The notes: generated by a model from the letters alone, not told the origin. 51,763 nt of DNA from Gemmatimonadaceae bacterium (GCA_014379205.1 JACMME010000236.1:1-51763); one strand, 5' to 3'. Positions 18,338-26,914 are shown, numbered from the stretch's first letter. A program made the numbers and translations.

Positions 18338-19684
18338 CTATGGAACACCGGTGCACGCGTTGGGATCGTTGTCGTTGCGTTCCGGCTGGGCTTGCGGGTC
18401 CGGAATGTTGGAGTTCGCATTCCGCTCATCTACTCCGTATAGAACACGACCAGGAATGGCCGTCTTTCCGGGCGCTGGAGCCAGAACCGGGAAGCATGTG
18501 CGCTTGTAATCGTTGTAAACTTCGATGTTCTGGAATAAAGCGATGTACTTTTCCAGGATGATTGCTTGCAGCGTAACCGCGCCAGCAAGCGGACCAAGAC
18601 CTGCGTCGGCCCGCACGGCGTCCACGTGCGGCTTCGCTGCCGCCGCACCACTGACGCTGAACTTGGCTTCCGCGAGAATCAACTCATTCTCCGCCCACGT
18701 GATAATCGGCTGCCGGAATGCCGGATCGAGGCGTTCCGCGCTCAGGTTGGATGGGCTCTCGCTTCCAGTCCCGCTCGGACCAGCACCCTCGATATCGCCG
18801 TCGTCGTTCGGCGCAAAATAGAGAGCCAGCCGGGGATCGCTGCGGCTCTTGAGAAGATTTACAAGGAACTCACCGGCTGCAATGTCGCCCGCGCGCTCGC
18901 GGTCGAACTGATGCCAGATGTTCGCTTCAGTCTGCGAAGAAGTATGGAAAGAAGTAAAGTCCCCTGCGGGAGACGAAATACCCTGCTGCGCCTCGATTAT
19001 TGCGAGCTGGTAGTTCGCTGGGTCGGCTTCCGCGAGGTGAAGGTAGAACCTGGCTTTCAAAGTATGCGCGACCTCCAACCACTTATCTCCGTCACCTCCG
19101 AAGATCAGATCCGAAGCTCCCGGACCCGCGCCCTGGCCGCTCTCGAGCAGCGTAATTGCGGTATCAAGCTTCGCCTGAACCGCCGCGTAAACTTCACTCT
19201 GCCCGTCCAAACTTGGCTCGAGAACACCACCGACGCTTTCAGAATAAGGAATGTCGCCCCAAAGACTGGCGGCAGTGCCGACGATGAGGGCCTCCCAAAC
19301 CCGAGCGATCCCGCCAAACAACTCGTCACCAACGCTGTCGGTAATATCTTCGATTTTCATTACGTCTATCAAGCCACCACCAAGGTACACCTGGGAAAAC
19401 TGTGATGTCGCGGTGCTCTCCGTGATGTCATACTGTCCAAACTGCAGGTGCTGGCGCGCGGTACCAGCAAGCTGTTGAGTCCACATCGCGGCGACCCGCG
19501 CCAATAACCCCTCGAACTGGGTAAACTGCGCCGCCTGCACGCCAACCAAGAGCTGACCTGCCTCCGCCAACTGCGGACGATTTGGATCAGTCGTCAGCTT
19601 CGGACCTGTCAAAAAATTGTCGCAGCTGGTTACTAGCACCGCCGGCAGCCCCACTACCAGCACGGCTTTGGCAAATTTATTCAT
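18338..19684 (-). CDS. SusD/RagB-family outer-membrane lipoprotein
   Basis: Surface lipoprotein that caps a SusC-type channel and binds the ligand (glycan, peptide or other nutrient) before import. The lipobox is VTSC (Cys21), followed by DNFLTGPKLTTDPNRP, typical of the family, then helix pairs (VWEALIVGTAASLWGDIPYSES, LDTAITLLESG) and the AHTLKARFYLHLAEADPANY TPR-like segment. The length (448) is normal and the end is acidic and Asn-rich (ERNDNDPNACTGVP). The ATG follows GGAG at about 9-nt spacing and lies 17 bp downstream of susC. The substrate cannot be told: there are no glycoside hydrolase or sensor genes in the neighbourhood. Confidence 0.9.
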   Translation of the reverse strand: MNKFAKAVLVVGLPAVLVTSCDNFLTGPKLTTDPNRPQLAEAGQLLVGVQAAQFTQFEGLLARVAAMWTQQLAGTARQHLQFGQYDITESTATSQFSQVYLGGGLIDVMKIEDITDSVGDELFGGIARVWEALIVGTAASLWGDIPYSESVGGVLEPSLDGQSEVYAAVQAKLDTAITLLESGQGAGPGASDLIFGGDGDKWLEVAHTLKARFYLHLAEADPANYQLAIIEAQQGISSPAGDFTSFHTSSQTEANIWHQFDRERAGDIAAGEFLVNLLKSRSDPRLALYFAPNDDGDIEGAGPSGTGSESPSNLSAERLDPAFRQPIITWAENELILAEAKFSVSGAAAAKPHVDAVRADAGLGPLAGAVTLQAIILEKYIALFQNIEVYNDYKRTCFPVLAPAPGKTAIPGRVLYGVDERNANSNIPDPQAQPERNDNDPNACTGVP

Positions 19685-19701
19685 CTGTCAGTCTCCGTGG
19701 G

Positions 19702-22700
19702 TTAGCGGTTAAGGCCGACGGTAAACACGAAAGACCGGGTCTGCGGATTGTTGAAATAGTCCACGCCGCGTACCGATGTCTCGCTTCCGGCGAGGTTCGT
19801 CTCGGGGTCAATTCCCGTATAATCTGTCCATGTCTTCAGGTTGCGGCCGGCAATACGCAGATCGACGCTGCTCAGCCCCACTCGATCGCGGAGCCACCTG
19901 GTCTCGAGTGTGTACCCCAGCGAGATCTCCCGGAGCTTGACAAAGCTTCCGTCCTCATAAAAAGTCGAAGTAACGTCGCCAAAGCCGCCGCCGTTCCCCT
20001 GGAACCAACCCTGATCTATCGTCACCGTTTGATTGGCACCCGGTCCAACCACCGGAGTGTTGTAGAACTCGCCCATGGTGGTTTCGAGGCCCCGTATCTC
20101 GGTATCTTTGTGCGTTCCAAAGAAAATGAGCGCACCGCGGGTTCCATTCCAGATGTCACCTCCCTGCTTGACATCAAGTAGTCCGGAAACCTGCCATTTC
20201 TTCCAGTTCACGACGCTTCGAAGACTTCCGGTCCAGTCCGGATTCGGATCGCCGACAATGCGCTGAGTCTGATCGAGTACCGCGAAACCGTCCGCGCCCA
20301 CGTACAGTGCCCCATTTGGTGCACCAGCGCACACTGCCGCGATATCGGCACCGTCCGCCGGTGAGGCATCCGCCACACCGCACCGGACAAAGTCAAAGCC
20401 AAGGTGAGAACCTACAGCTTCTCCCTTGACAGCGGCACCCTGACCGAAGTTGCCAAAGTACATTGGCACAAACTCGGCCCCACGAAGATCTTCAACCCTG
20501 TTTCTGTTTCTGGCCCACTGCAATCCGATTTCCCAATTGAAGTTGGTCGTGGTCACCGGGCGGATATTCAGCGTCGCCTCAAATCCTCTATTGGAGATTT
20601 CGCCGGCGTTCGCAAGCTGGGAGCTGAAGCCCGTGGAAGGAGGTAGCGGAAGCAGGAAAATCACGTCTTCCGATCGCCCCGTGTAGTAGGTAAGGCCGAG
20701 ATCTGCGCGTTCCTTGAAGAGACCCAGGTCAAGCCCGAACTCGAACTCCTTCGTGCGCTCCGGCTTCAGTGCATCCTGGCCTTTAATGTTACCTGTTGTA
20801 AGGCCCCCCTGACCTCCCTGAGTCGGCGATAGAAGCGGGCCCCACCCTCCGTCGATGAGATTGTCCTGAGTAAAAGCCGAGAGCGTTTGATAAGGCAAGG
20901 GCTCCTGCCCCGTCTCGCCGTACGCCGCCCGCAACTTACCGAAGGTAAGATTGCCACCAAGGTCACCGGTATACTTGGTGAATGTCCACGCGGCGCTCGC
21001 CTTGGGAAACCAGTGCCGTCGCTCGCTTTCGCCAAAGGTCGACGAACCGTCGTTGCGCACGGCTGCCGTGAGATACAACTGATCGAAGAGATCAAATGTT
21101 GCTTGGCCGAACGTAGACGACGTATGGATGAGGCTCTCGAACTCATCAGGATCGACTGTGACCGCGTTATCGAGCTGAAACTGTCCGGGCGATATGAGCT
21201 GGAAACCAGCCGCATAAATCTGGCGATAGCGGCGGCTGTTGAGATTTTGTCCGAGCGTAAGCGACGCACCGAAGTTCGGGCTGAATGTGCGCGTGCCCGT
21301 TGCCACCAGGTTGTGGTCGAGCTGCAGTGTTGTGAAGCTCGCGCTTATTACGCGTCCCTGTGGCTGAGTTGAGCTGCCGAGGGCCAGCCCTTCGATTCGG
21401 TCGTCGCCGGAATAATCCGTACCAAGCGTGTACTTCAATCCCAGCCACTCGTTCGGATTGTAATCGACATTAACGTTTCCATAAGCACGGCCGACACGAA
21501 CGTCGCTGGGATTCTCGTTTATCACGAAAAACGGATTGTCATATCCGCGTCCCACCCGCAGCTCATTCGGACGCGGGTAGCGGAACGAACGATGAAGTCC
21601 GGTCGAGTCCAGATAAGGCTGATTATTGAACTCCGGTGGAGTGCGCGCAGCGCCGAGCAACAGTCCGCTAACGTTCGATCCCTTCTGGATGAAGGATCCG
21701 CGGCCATCGGCGTAGGCAATGTTTCCACCAACGGAAAGATCATCGCGAAGACGGTGAGTAGCCTTGAGGCGAGCTGTCGTCCTCTGGTAGTGGTTGTTCG
21801 GACCCTTGATCGTGCCATCCTGGTACAGGAGACCTGTCGACAGGTAGAAGGAGGTTCGCTCGTTCCCGCCGGACACGCTCAGCGTGTTATCGCTGGAATA
21901 CCCGTTGTCGAACAGCTCGTTGAAGTGATCGTACGTCTGCGTGCCGGAGGGCAGCTCGGGACCCCAGGTAGCTGAGCTAACTCGGCATCCGGGTCCGGCG
22001 CACACGGGAGCGACTCCACCGGAGCCCTGACCGAAACTCCGTTGGAGCGGAATTCCCTTGTTTACCTCATCGATTGAATAGCTCGACCGAAGAGAGTACC
22101 GTGTTGGTCCGGGACGCCCGCTCTTAGTCGTAATCAGAACGACTCCCTGGCCGGCCCGCGAGCCGTAGATCGCGGCAGCAGCAGCTCCCTTGAGAATTTC
22201 GACTGATTGAATGTCACTCGGGTTGATGTCAGCCGCCCGGTTTGTATTGACCGTCTGCGACACACCCTGCTCTTCCAGAAGCGTCAGCGAATTCGTCGAG
22301 TTATCGATTGGTACGCCGTCGACGACAAAGAGAGGCTGCCCGGTTCCCTGGATCGTCTTGGGCCCGCGTATTCGAATGTAAGATCCGGAGCCCGGCTCAC
22401 CTGAAGTCGATTGAACTTCAACATTCGGCGCCTTCCCGGCGATTGCGGACACTATGTTAGCTTCGTTACTGCGGACGATCTCGTCAGCCCTCACGGTGTT
22501 GATGCTGTTACCGAGCTTTTCTCGCGTTGTCACCGTTCCCGCGCCTGTTATGATCACCTCGCCGAGCTGCAATGGATTCGCAACGAGCACAAAATCTCGC
22601 GTAATCTGTTGGCCCGCGGTGAGAGTGATCTGAACCGATTGCGGCTTGTACCCGAGGATGCGCGCTGTGAGCGTTGCTGTCTGTCCGGTTGCGCGCCCTG

Positions 22701-22908
22701 CCGGCACCACAAAAGTGTATCTTCCGTCTTCGGTGGAGAGGGCTCCAATGCTCATTCCGTCCAGAAAAACGCTCACAGACGGCAGCGGCGTACCGGAAAC
22801 GCTGTTGACTCGCCCAGCTACCGCCGCTGGCTGCTGAGCGGCCACTATCGCGGACAACAAGGACAGAACTGCTGCGAGTCCAATCGGATGCCAACGTTTC
22901 TGTCTCAT
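19702..22908 (-). CDS. SusC/RagA-family TonB-dependent transporter
   Basis: 1068-residue outer-membrane transporter. A signal peptide ending near IVAAQ is followed by a carboxypeptidase-regulatory-like domain (VAGRVNSVSGTPLPSVSVFL, about 30-110), then the plug (EVIITGAGTVTTREKLGNSI to VEILKGAAAAAIYGSRAGQG and VVLITTKSG, about 115-270), and a 22-strand barrel with the typical ending RSFVFTVGLNR. It works with the SusD partner 17 bp downstream and needs a TonB-ExbBD energiser; a candidate lies at 26.9-29.8 kb. The start is supported by a strong GAGGAGG at 22912-22918. A small hairpin in the leader is listed separately. Confidence 0.93.
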   Translation of the reverse strand: MRQKRWHPIGLAAVLSLLSAIVAAQQPAAVAGRVNSVSGTPLPSVSVFLDGMSIGALSTEDGRYTFVVPAGRATGQTATLTARILGYKPQSVQITLTAGQQITRDFVLVANPLQLGEVIITGAGTVTTREKLGNSINTVRADEIVRSNEANIVSAIAGKAPNVEVQSTSGEPGSGSYIRIRGPKTIQGTGQPLFVVDGVPIDNSTNSLTLLEEQGVSQTVNTNRAADINPSDIQSVEILKGAAAAAIYGSRAGQGVVLITTKSGRPGPTRYSLRSSYSIDEVNKGIPLQRSFGQGSGGVAPVCAGPGCRVSSATWGPELPSGTQTYDHFNELFDNGYSSDNTLSVSGGNERTSFYLSTGLLYQDGTIKGPNNHYQRTTARLKATHRLRDDLSVGGNIAYADGRGSFIQKGSNVSGLLLGAARTPPEFNNQPYLDSTGLHRSFRYPRPNELRVGRGYDNPFFVINENPSDVRVGRAYGNVNVDYNPNEWLGLKYTLGTDYSGDDRIEGLALGSSTQPQGRVISASFTTLQLDHNLVATGTRTFSPNFGASLTLGQNLNSRRYRQIYAAGFQLISPGQFQLDNAVTVDPDEFESLIHTSSTFGQATFDLFDQLYLTAAVRNDGSSTFGESERRHWFPKASAAWTFTKYTGDLGGNLTFGKLRAAYGETGQEPLPYQTLSAFTQDNLIDGGWGPLLSPTQGGQGGLTTGNIKGQDALKPERTKEFEFGLDLGLFKERADLGLTYYTGRSEDVIFLLPLPPSTGFSSQLANAGEISNRGFEATLNIRPVTTTNFNWEIGLQWARNRNRVEDLRGAEFVPMYFGNFGQGAAVKGEAVGSHLGFDFVRCGVADASPADGADIAAVCAGAPNGALYVGADGFAVLDQTQRIVGDPNPDWTGSLRSVVNWKKWQVSGLLDVKQGGDIWNGTRGALIFFGTHKDTEIRGLETTMGEFYNTPVVGPGANQTVTIDQGWFQGNGGGFGDVTSTFYEDGSFVKLREISLGYTLETRWLRDRVGLSSVDLRIAGRNLKTWTDYTGIDPETNLAGSETSVRGVDYFNNPQTRSFVFTVGLNR

Positions 22909-22940
22909 CTCGCCTCCTCGGTAATGATTTCGAGAGTATC

Positions 22941-22961
22941 CCCACTCACGGTTGGAGTGGG
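22941..22961 (-). promoter_or_regulatory. Hairpin in the susC leader
   Basis: CCCACTC at 22941-22947 and GAGTGGG at 22955-22961 form a 7-bp stem with a 7-nt loop, about 33-53 nt before the susC start codon. It could control transcript stability or translation; no known riboswitch fold is recognisable. Confidence 0.3.
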
Positions 22962-23137
22962 CAAAAGCCTTTCCCTGACAGAGGCCATAAAGGTTGCCGT
23001 TAGGTAGTGGCTTGGTTGGATTCCCCTACAAGTCGCAGACTTTACCTCCGAAAACTTGCACTGTCAAGCAATTCTTGGGTGCCAAATGTCAGGCCGAGGT
23101 TACGGGGCGGCAGAGAAAGTAAAAACGGCAAACCAAA

Positions 23138-23167
23138 AGGCGGGTATACACTTGTGTATTCCCGCCT
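23138..23167 (-). terminator. Intrinsic terminator of lemA
   Basis: AGGCGGGTATACAC at 23138-23151 pairs with GTGTATTCCCGCCT at 23154-23167 (one T-T mismatch, 2-nt loop). On the minus strand it follows the lemA stop by 30 bp and is followed by TTTTGG, which fits a factor-independent terminator. Confidence 0.75.
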
Positions 23168-23197
23168 CTTAGACATCCGACTCGGTGTCAGCGTTGC

Positions 23198-23773
23198 TTA
23201 TGGAACCTTCGCTGCACCCTCCTTTGAAAAGTCCACCGTAGGTGCGTCCTTCGCGCCGGGCGTGGTGACCTCGAAGTACGGTCGCGGTTTTGACCCGATC
23301 ACCTTGGCTGTAATGACCGTCGGAAATTTCCTGATGTACGAGTTGTACTGCTCGGCGGCGCCGTTGTAGTCAGTACGCGCCACCGCGACCCGGTTTTCCG
23401 TTCCCTCCAGCTGATCCTGAAGGCGCAGGAAATTTTGATCGGACTTGAGCTGGGGATATGCCTCTGAGATGGCTAGCAGCCGACCCAACGCTCCGCCAAG
23501 CTCGGCATTAGCGTTTGCCATCTGGGAGGGATCACCACTTTTTATCGCGCCGAGCAGCCCTGCCCGCGCATTTGCGACATTGGTAAAGATTCTCTCTTCC
23601 TGAGTCGCGTATCCCTTTACCGTTGCGACCAAATTTGGAATCAGGTCCGCCCGTCGCTGAAGCTGCACCTCGATCTGTGCTTTCGACTGATTGGCCCTCT
23701 CATCGTACGTCTGGATCGTATTGTACCCGCAACCCGCCAGGAGAGGGAGCAGAGCGAGCCAGCGTCGTTTCAT
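23198..23773 (-). CDS. lemA: LemA-family protein
   Basis: 191-residue helical protein with a lipoprotein-type N-terminus (LLPLLAGCGYN, Cys14). Family hallmarks are YNTIQTYDERANQSKAQIEVQLQRRADLIPNLVATVKGYA, ERIFTNVANARAG and a C-terminal segment rich in short helices (AVARTDYNGAAEQYNSYIRKFP). LemA proteins are mostly helical, exposed outside the cytoplasmic membrane, and their function is not settled; they often sit beside TPM-domain proteins, and one lies 1.5 kb away here on the same strand. The ATG at 23773 has GGAGG at good spacing; an upstream start at 23803 would add ten residues ahead of the signal. Confidence 0.92.
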   Translation of the reverse strand: MKRRWLALLPLLAGCGYNTIQTYDERANQSKAQIEVQLQRRADLIPNLVATVKGYATQEERIFTNVANARAGLLGAIKSGDPSQMANANAELGGALGRLLAISEAYPQLKSDQNFLRLQDQLEGTENRVAVARTDYNGAAEQYNSYIRKFPTVITAKVIGSKPRPYFEVTTPGAKDAPTVDFSKEGAAKVP

Positions 23774-24027
23774 GATGCGCCTCCGATTGAAGATGTAATT
23801 CATAGCAGGAGCGACTGTCTACTCTCACTGCGGATACCCGGCTACCAAACCATAATGAGACAATTCGATGCGCCTTCCCCGCTCCTTCCGCAGCTCGATT
23901 GCGGAGTTCCGCAATCCGAAAGTTACTTCCCTCATGTTCCGCGGCCTTTTCCTGCGTCGATCAGGTGTTCAGCACTGCCGCGTCAGGGCCAAACTCGACT
24001 AGATGGCGCGACTTTCGCCATCCTCGC

Positions 24028-24540
24028 TCACGCCGTTCCGAAGCTCAAGGGCACTACGTAACGCCCTGGCTTGACGGCGCCAGCAGCAAGTTGCCACGCT
24101 TGGGCTGCTTTCTGATTCAGGCATGTGTTAACCGCTTTGCCCGCGCGTCCAGTCCAGTTGTCGTTACCAACCACCGCCTTGGTAATACCGCCGGAACCAA
24201 CTGTCACGATCATCGCGACACCGCCCCGCAGCGACGGATCCGCCTTGAGTCCAAACTCCTGGTAGCAGAATTTGGTGAAAGACTGTTCCCGCTCTACCGC
24301 TTCCATGAGCGCTGGTGGGGCATTGGGAATGCTGGCTGCGGTATTCGGACTTGCCGTTGGCAGCTTCGGAGGCGTGAATGTGTCCGGGGCCGGTGGCGGA
24401 AGGACCGTCACCAACGAGTCCAGGTCTACGGGGGTAGTGTCCACCGCGACGGTGTCAATTTCATCGCTGTCACCCTTGGGACAGCCAAGAAAGACCATCA
24501 ATACGAGCGGAATGATCGCAAGTTTTCTCATGAGTATCAC
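24028..24540 (-). CDS. Lipoprotein with AgmX/TonB-like C-terminal domain
   Basis: 170 residues. A lipobox (LMVFLGC, Cys20) is followed by an acidic and Pro-rich linker (VDLDSLVTVLPPPAPDTFTP) and a C-terminal domain, residues about 85-170: EREQSFTKFCYQEFGLKADP, GGVAMIVTVGSGGITKAVVG, CLNQKAAQAWQLAAG. The same block ends the TonB-like protein at 26915-27952 (RFCYQEYGLKANPSL, with a matching second Cys), so the two are paralogous in this domain. The start is GTG 24540, overlapping the stop of the upstream nucleotidyltransferase gene (GTGA); an ATG at 24531 is possible. A lipid-anchored copy of an AgmX-type domain is unusual because that domain normally sits at the end of an inner-membrane protein. 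Confidence 0.75.
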   Translation of the reverse strand: MILMRKLAIIPLVLMVFLGCPKGDSDEIDTVAVDTTPVDLDSLVTVLPPPAPDTFTPPKLPTASPNTAASIPNAPPALMEAVEREQSFTKFCYQEFGLKADPSLRGGVAMIVTVGSGGITKAVVGNDNWTGRAGKAVNTCLNQKAAQAWQLAAGAVKPGRYVVPLSFGTA

Positions 24541-25244
24541 AACTGGTCAATGTGGGACTTGAGGCGTTGCGCTCCGGCAAGGTAACCGGCTAGCACCGCC
24601 GCTACTTCCTTCTCCGCCAATCGCTCTTCTCCTCGCACATGCCGGACCACACGCACAAATGGAGCTGACTCGAGGCCTGACAGGGCGGCCACGCGGTCAA
24701 TTAATGCTCCATATTCAGTGGGAGGCTCCTCCCCATGCAGCCGCACAAGCGCTCTGAATATCACCATGAAGGTGGTAAGGCTTGCGGATAAAAGCTCTGC
24801 TTGTCGCTTCCACTCGCCACGGGCCGCCAAAATTCCTTGCCGAAACTGAAGCAGCTTCCCCATCGCCTGTTGCTCCAGCTCCAGACGCAGGTGCTCCTTA
24901 TCGACGGAGATTCCGTCGAAAGGTGGATTGCCGTGCAGCACCTTGTGTCTGCCAAGAATGTCCGCATACTCCATCGGAAATATATCCGCAGAAGACCGCC
25001 ATTCACTGGTGGTCAGCGTGAGAGGCGGAGGATTGCCGCTTTCACTCCATGCACCAGCCACTGCTGCTCCCCGGCTGAGCGAGCTCAAGTCGAGCGAATC
25101 CACTATCACCAGGACGTTGTAGTCGGAGCGCTTTGCAACATGCTGCCCCGCCGCGGCCGAGCCGTACAGAACTACCGTGCGAAGGTCCGCCCCATACGCC
25201 TTCGCCAGCTGCTCCACCAATTGATCCAATGTCATTGTCGCCAT
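24537..25244 (-). CDS. Nucleotidyltransferase-fold protein
   Basis: 235 residues from the ATG at 25244. The N-terminus has the nucleotidyltransferase signature LRTVVLYGSAAAGQHVAKRS, then DYNVLVIVDS (Gly28-Ser29, Asp41). The second metal-binding carboxylate of the GSx10DxD pattern is replaced by Asn43, so catalysis may be weak or lost. The rest is helical (LRLELEQQAMGKLLQFRQGI to VAAVLAGYLAGAQRLKSHID), like the substrate-binding half of aminoglycoside or MNT-type enzymes. The frame stays open upstream to 25565, but that part is antisense to the glycine-rich tail of the TPM gene, so the short start is right. It starts 4 bp after the TPM gene and overlaps the lipoprotein gene. Confidence 0.75.
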   Translation of the reverse strand: MATMTLDQLVEQLAKAYGADLRTVVLYGSAAAGQHVAKRSDYNVLVIVDSLDLSSLSRGAAVAGAWSESGNPPPLTLTTSEWRSSADIFPMEYADILGRHKVLHGNPPFDGISVDKEHLRLELEQQAMGKLLQFRQGILAARGEWKRQAELLSASLTTFMVIFRALVRLHGEEPPTEYGALIDRVAALSGLESAPFVRVVRHVRGEERLAEKEVAAVLAGYLAGAQRLKSHIDQL

Positions 25245-25248
25245 GATG

Positions 25249-26112
25249 TCACCAGCTGGAGCCGCCGCCACCGCCACTGAACCCCCCCCCACCACCAAAG
25301 CCGCCGAAGCCACCCCCAAACCCGCCGCCGCCGCCAAACCCGCCTCCACCCCAACCGCCGCTTCGTTGATGCCCACCCCCGATCGGGAAAGGGATGATGA
25401 GGGGCAAGCCACCTCCGCACCCACGGCGCTGCCTCCGTCCCCTCCTTCTAAACGAACTGAGGACGAAAAATAGCAGCACGAGGAAGAATATAAGCTGAGG
25501 CGGAATGCCGGAGCTTCGGCGTTGCCTGACGGGCTGATCAGGAATTTGTCTCGTGCTCGCCGCAAGGGCGGTGTCCAGCGAAAAATTGAACTCGCGTGCG
25601 AACAGCTGTCCCACCTGCAACGCGATCTGCTCCAGGGCGTTTCCGTAGTCCTGCTGCATGAAGAGAGGCGTTACCGAGCGGCATATCGTCCCGGACGCCG
25701 CATCTGTGATAAACCCCTCCACACCCTGGCCGGTCGAGATATAGCACCTGCCTCGACCGTCAGAGTTGGTCTCCTTGGGTACAAGCAATACTACGGCCCC
25801 GGTATTACGCGATCGATCGCCAATCTCCGCGAGGCTTCCAACCTTCCACTGGCGCCCGATCTCGAGAGCTACCATGGCAGGATCCCGGTCACCAATATCA
25901 GGAAGCGTTACGACGGTTATCTCTCCACCCGACTTGGCGCGAACATCGAAAGCCACACGGTTGATGAGCGCGATGTTTGCTGACGAGAGAACATTCGCCG
26001 CGTCGACGACGATGTCGGCCTCGTTTGTACCGAAACCTCTGGGCGGTCCTGGAATCTGCGGCGCCTGCAGCAGCATCCAAACGCCAATAGCCTGCACGCC
26101 CCTATGCCACAC
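25249..26112 (-). CDS. TPM-domain membrane protein (YgcG-like)
   Basis: 287 residues: an N-terminal signal region, a TPM domain (about 30-170: NEADIVVDAANVLSSANIAL, GGEITVVTLPDIGDRDPAM, YISTGQGVEGFITDAASG), a membrane segment (PQLIFFLVLLFFVLSSF, about 205-221), a basic cluster, and a glycine-rich tail ending GGGGSSW. TPM domains are periplasmic in this architecture; some plant homologues assist photosystem II repair, and bacterial ones are mostly uncharacterised. The gene heads a run with the nucleotidyltransferase-fold and AgmX-lipoprotein genes. The GTG at 26112 would overlap the divergent gene by 9 bp; a GTG at 26097 would avoid this but leaves a very short signal. Neither has a good Shine-Dalgarno sequence. 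Confidence 0.82.
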   Translation of the reverse strand: MWHRGVQAIGVWMLLQAPQIPGPPRGFGTNEADIVVDAANVLSSANIALINRVAFDVRAKSGGEITVVTLPDIGDRDPAMVALEIGRQWKVGSLAEIGDRSRNTGAVVLLVPKETNSDGRGRCYISTGQGVEGFITDAASGTICRSVTPLFMQQDYGNALEQIALQVGQLFAREFNFSLDTALAASTRQIPDQPVRQRRSSGIPPQLIFFLVLLFFVLSSFRRRGRRQRRGCGGGLPLIIPFPIGGGHQRSGGWGGGGFGGGGGFGGGFGGFGGGGGFSGGGGGSSW

Positions 26113-26805
26113 GCAGTCGCTCTCCCTGCCGTCTCTTCACGGTCTGTTTGGTTCGTTCTTGTCGTGGTTCTGGCTTGCTCGCGGGCAAAGACCGGCGAGC
26201 TCCATGTTGTAGTGCATACTAAGACGGCCGATGGTGCGCTGGAAGTGCTTGCGCTCCCGTTCGATCCGGCCACGGTCAGGAATTCGGCATCTGCATCTGC
26301 GAATGGCGCGCCATCGTCCCAACCGCGGCTGGGCGGCGACGCGATCCGCGACAGCGCCGTCGAACTGGACGGCATCTTTCAGCGGTCGCGCGCTGCACTT
26401 AATAAGGAAGCAATCGCACTCGGGAAGGCAGAGCGAACCTCAGCTTCCTACGCTCGCTCCTTCGATCTCTGGCGGGAACGTGCGCAGCAGGCGGAAAAGA
26501 TCCGCGGCACCAGAGACCGACTTCGGGCGAAGCTCGCTGCTTCTGGCTTGGGAAGCGACACTGCTACCGATTCTTCCTTTCCGTTGTACGAGCGGCTTCC
26601 TCTTGCGAACTTAACAGCCGCCGCAAGAGGAAACGCTGGTAAGATCGTGCGAGCAACTCTCCGAAACGGCGCGGCCACTCTTGTTCTTCCAAGTGGCGTC
26701 TGGTGGATCTCGCTAGCCTTCGATGACAGTACGGTGTTCATTCATCCTCAGGCGATTTCGGTCGAACCGGCCGTGCGTGACACTCTTCGCCTGCCGAACC
26801 CTTAA
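26104..26805 (+). CDS. Lipoprotein of unknown function
   Basis: 233 residues. An N-terminal lipoprotein signal (SVWFVLVVVLACS, Cys about 25) is followed by a short beta hairpin (GELHVVVHTKTADGALEVLA), a helical and probably coiled-coil middle (VELDGIFQRSRAALNKEAIA to RDRLRAKLAASG), and a C-terminal beta-rich module (IVRATLRNGAATLVLPSGVW). I recognise no named family. It is transcribed divergently from the TPM gene with overlapping 5' ends if the ATG at 26104 is correct. No earlier or later start fits the signal peptide better. A hairpin at 26860-26885 lies 55 bp past its stop and could terminate it. Confidence 0.65.
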   Translation: MPHAVALPAVSSRSVWFVLVVVLACSRAKTGELHVVVHTKTADGALEVLALPFDPATVRNSASASANGAPSSQPRLGGDAIRDSAVELDGIFQRSRAALNKEAIALGKAERTSASYARSFDLWRERAQQAEKIRGTRDRLRAKLAASGLGSDTATDSSFPLYERLPLANLTAAARGNAGKIVRATLRNGAATLVLPSGVWWISLAFDDSTVFIHPQAISVEPAVRDTLRLPNP

Positions 26806-26859
26806 GGTGGAGAGTCGAGGGGGGAACCGAGTTTTTAGTACATGTCCTTAGCGCAGGAA

Positions 26860-26885
26860 GGGCCGACATCAATCGATGTCGGCCC
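26860..26885. terminator. Bidirectional hairpin between convergent genes
   Basis: GGGCCGACATC at 26860-26870 pairs perfectly with GATGTCGGCCC at 26875-26885 around a 4-nt loop. It lies between two convergent stops, so it can end both the plus-strand lipoprotein transcript and the long minus-strand envelope operon. T-runs are poor on either side. Confidence 0.7.
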
Positions 26886-26914
26886 CCCGTCACTGCGCAG
26901 TTCGTCGGACTCGC

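Noticed and set aside
18566-19405. 279-codon plus-strand frame inside susD
   Set aside because: Antisense shadow of a gene with clear SusD features; composition is Arg-rich and motif-free.
24537-25565. Long form (342 residues) of the nucleotidyltransferase-fold protein
   Set aside because: The first 107 residues are antisense to the glycine-rich tail and membrane segment of the TPM gene; the fold begins at the ATG 25244.
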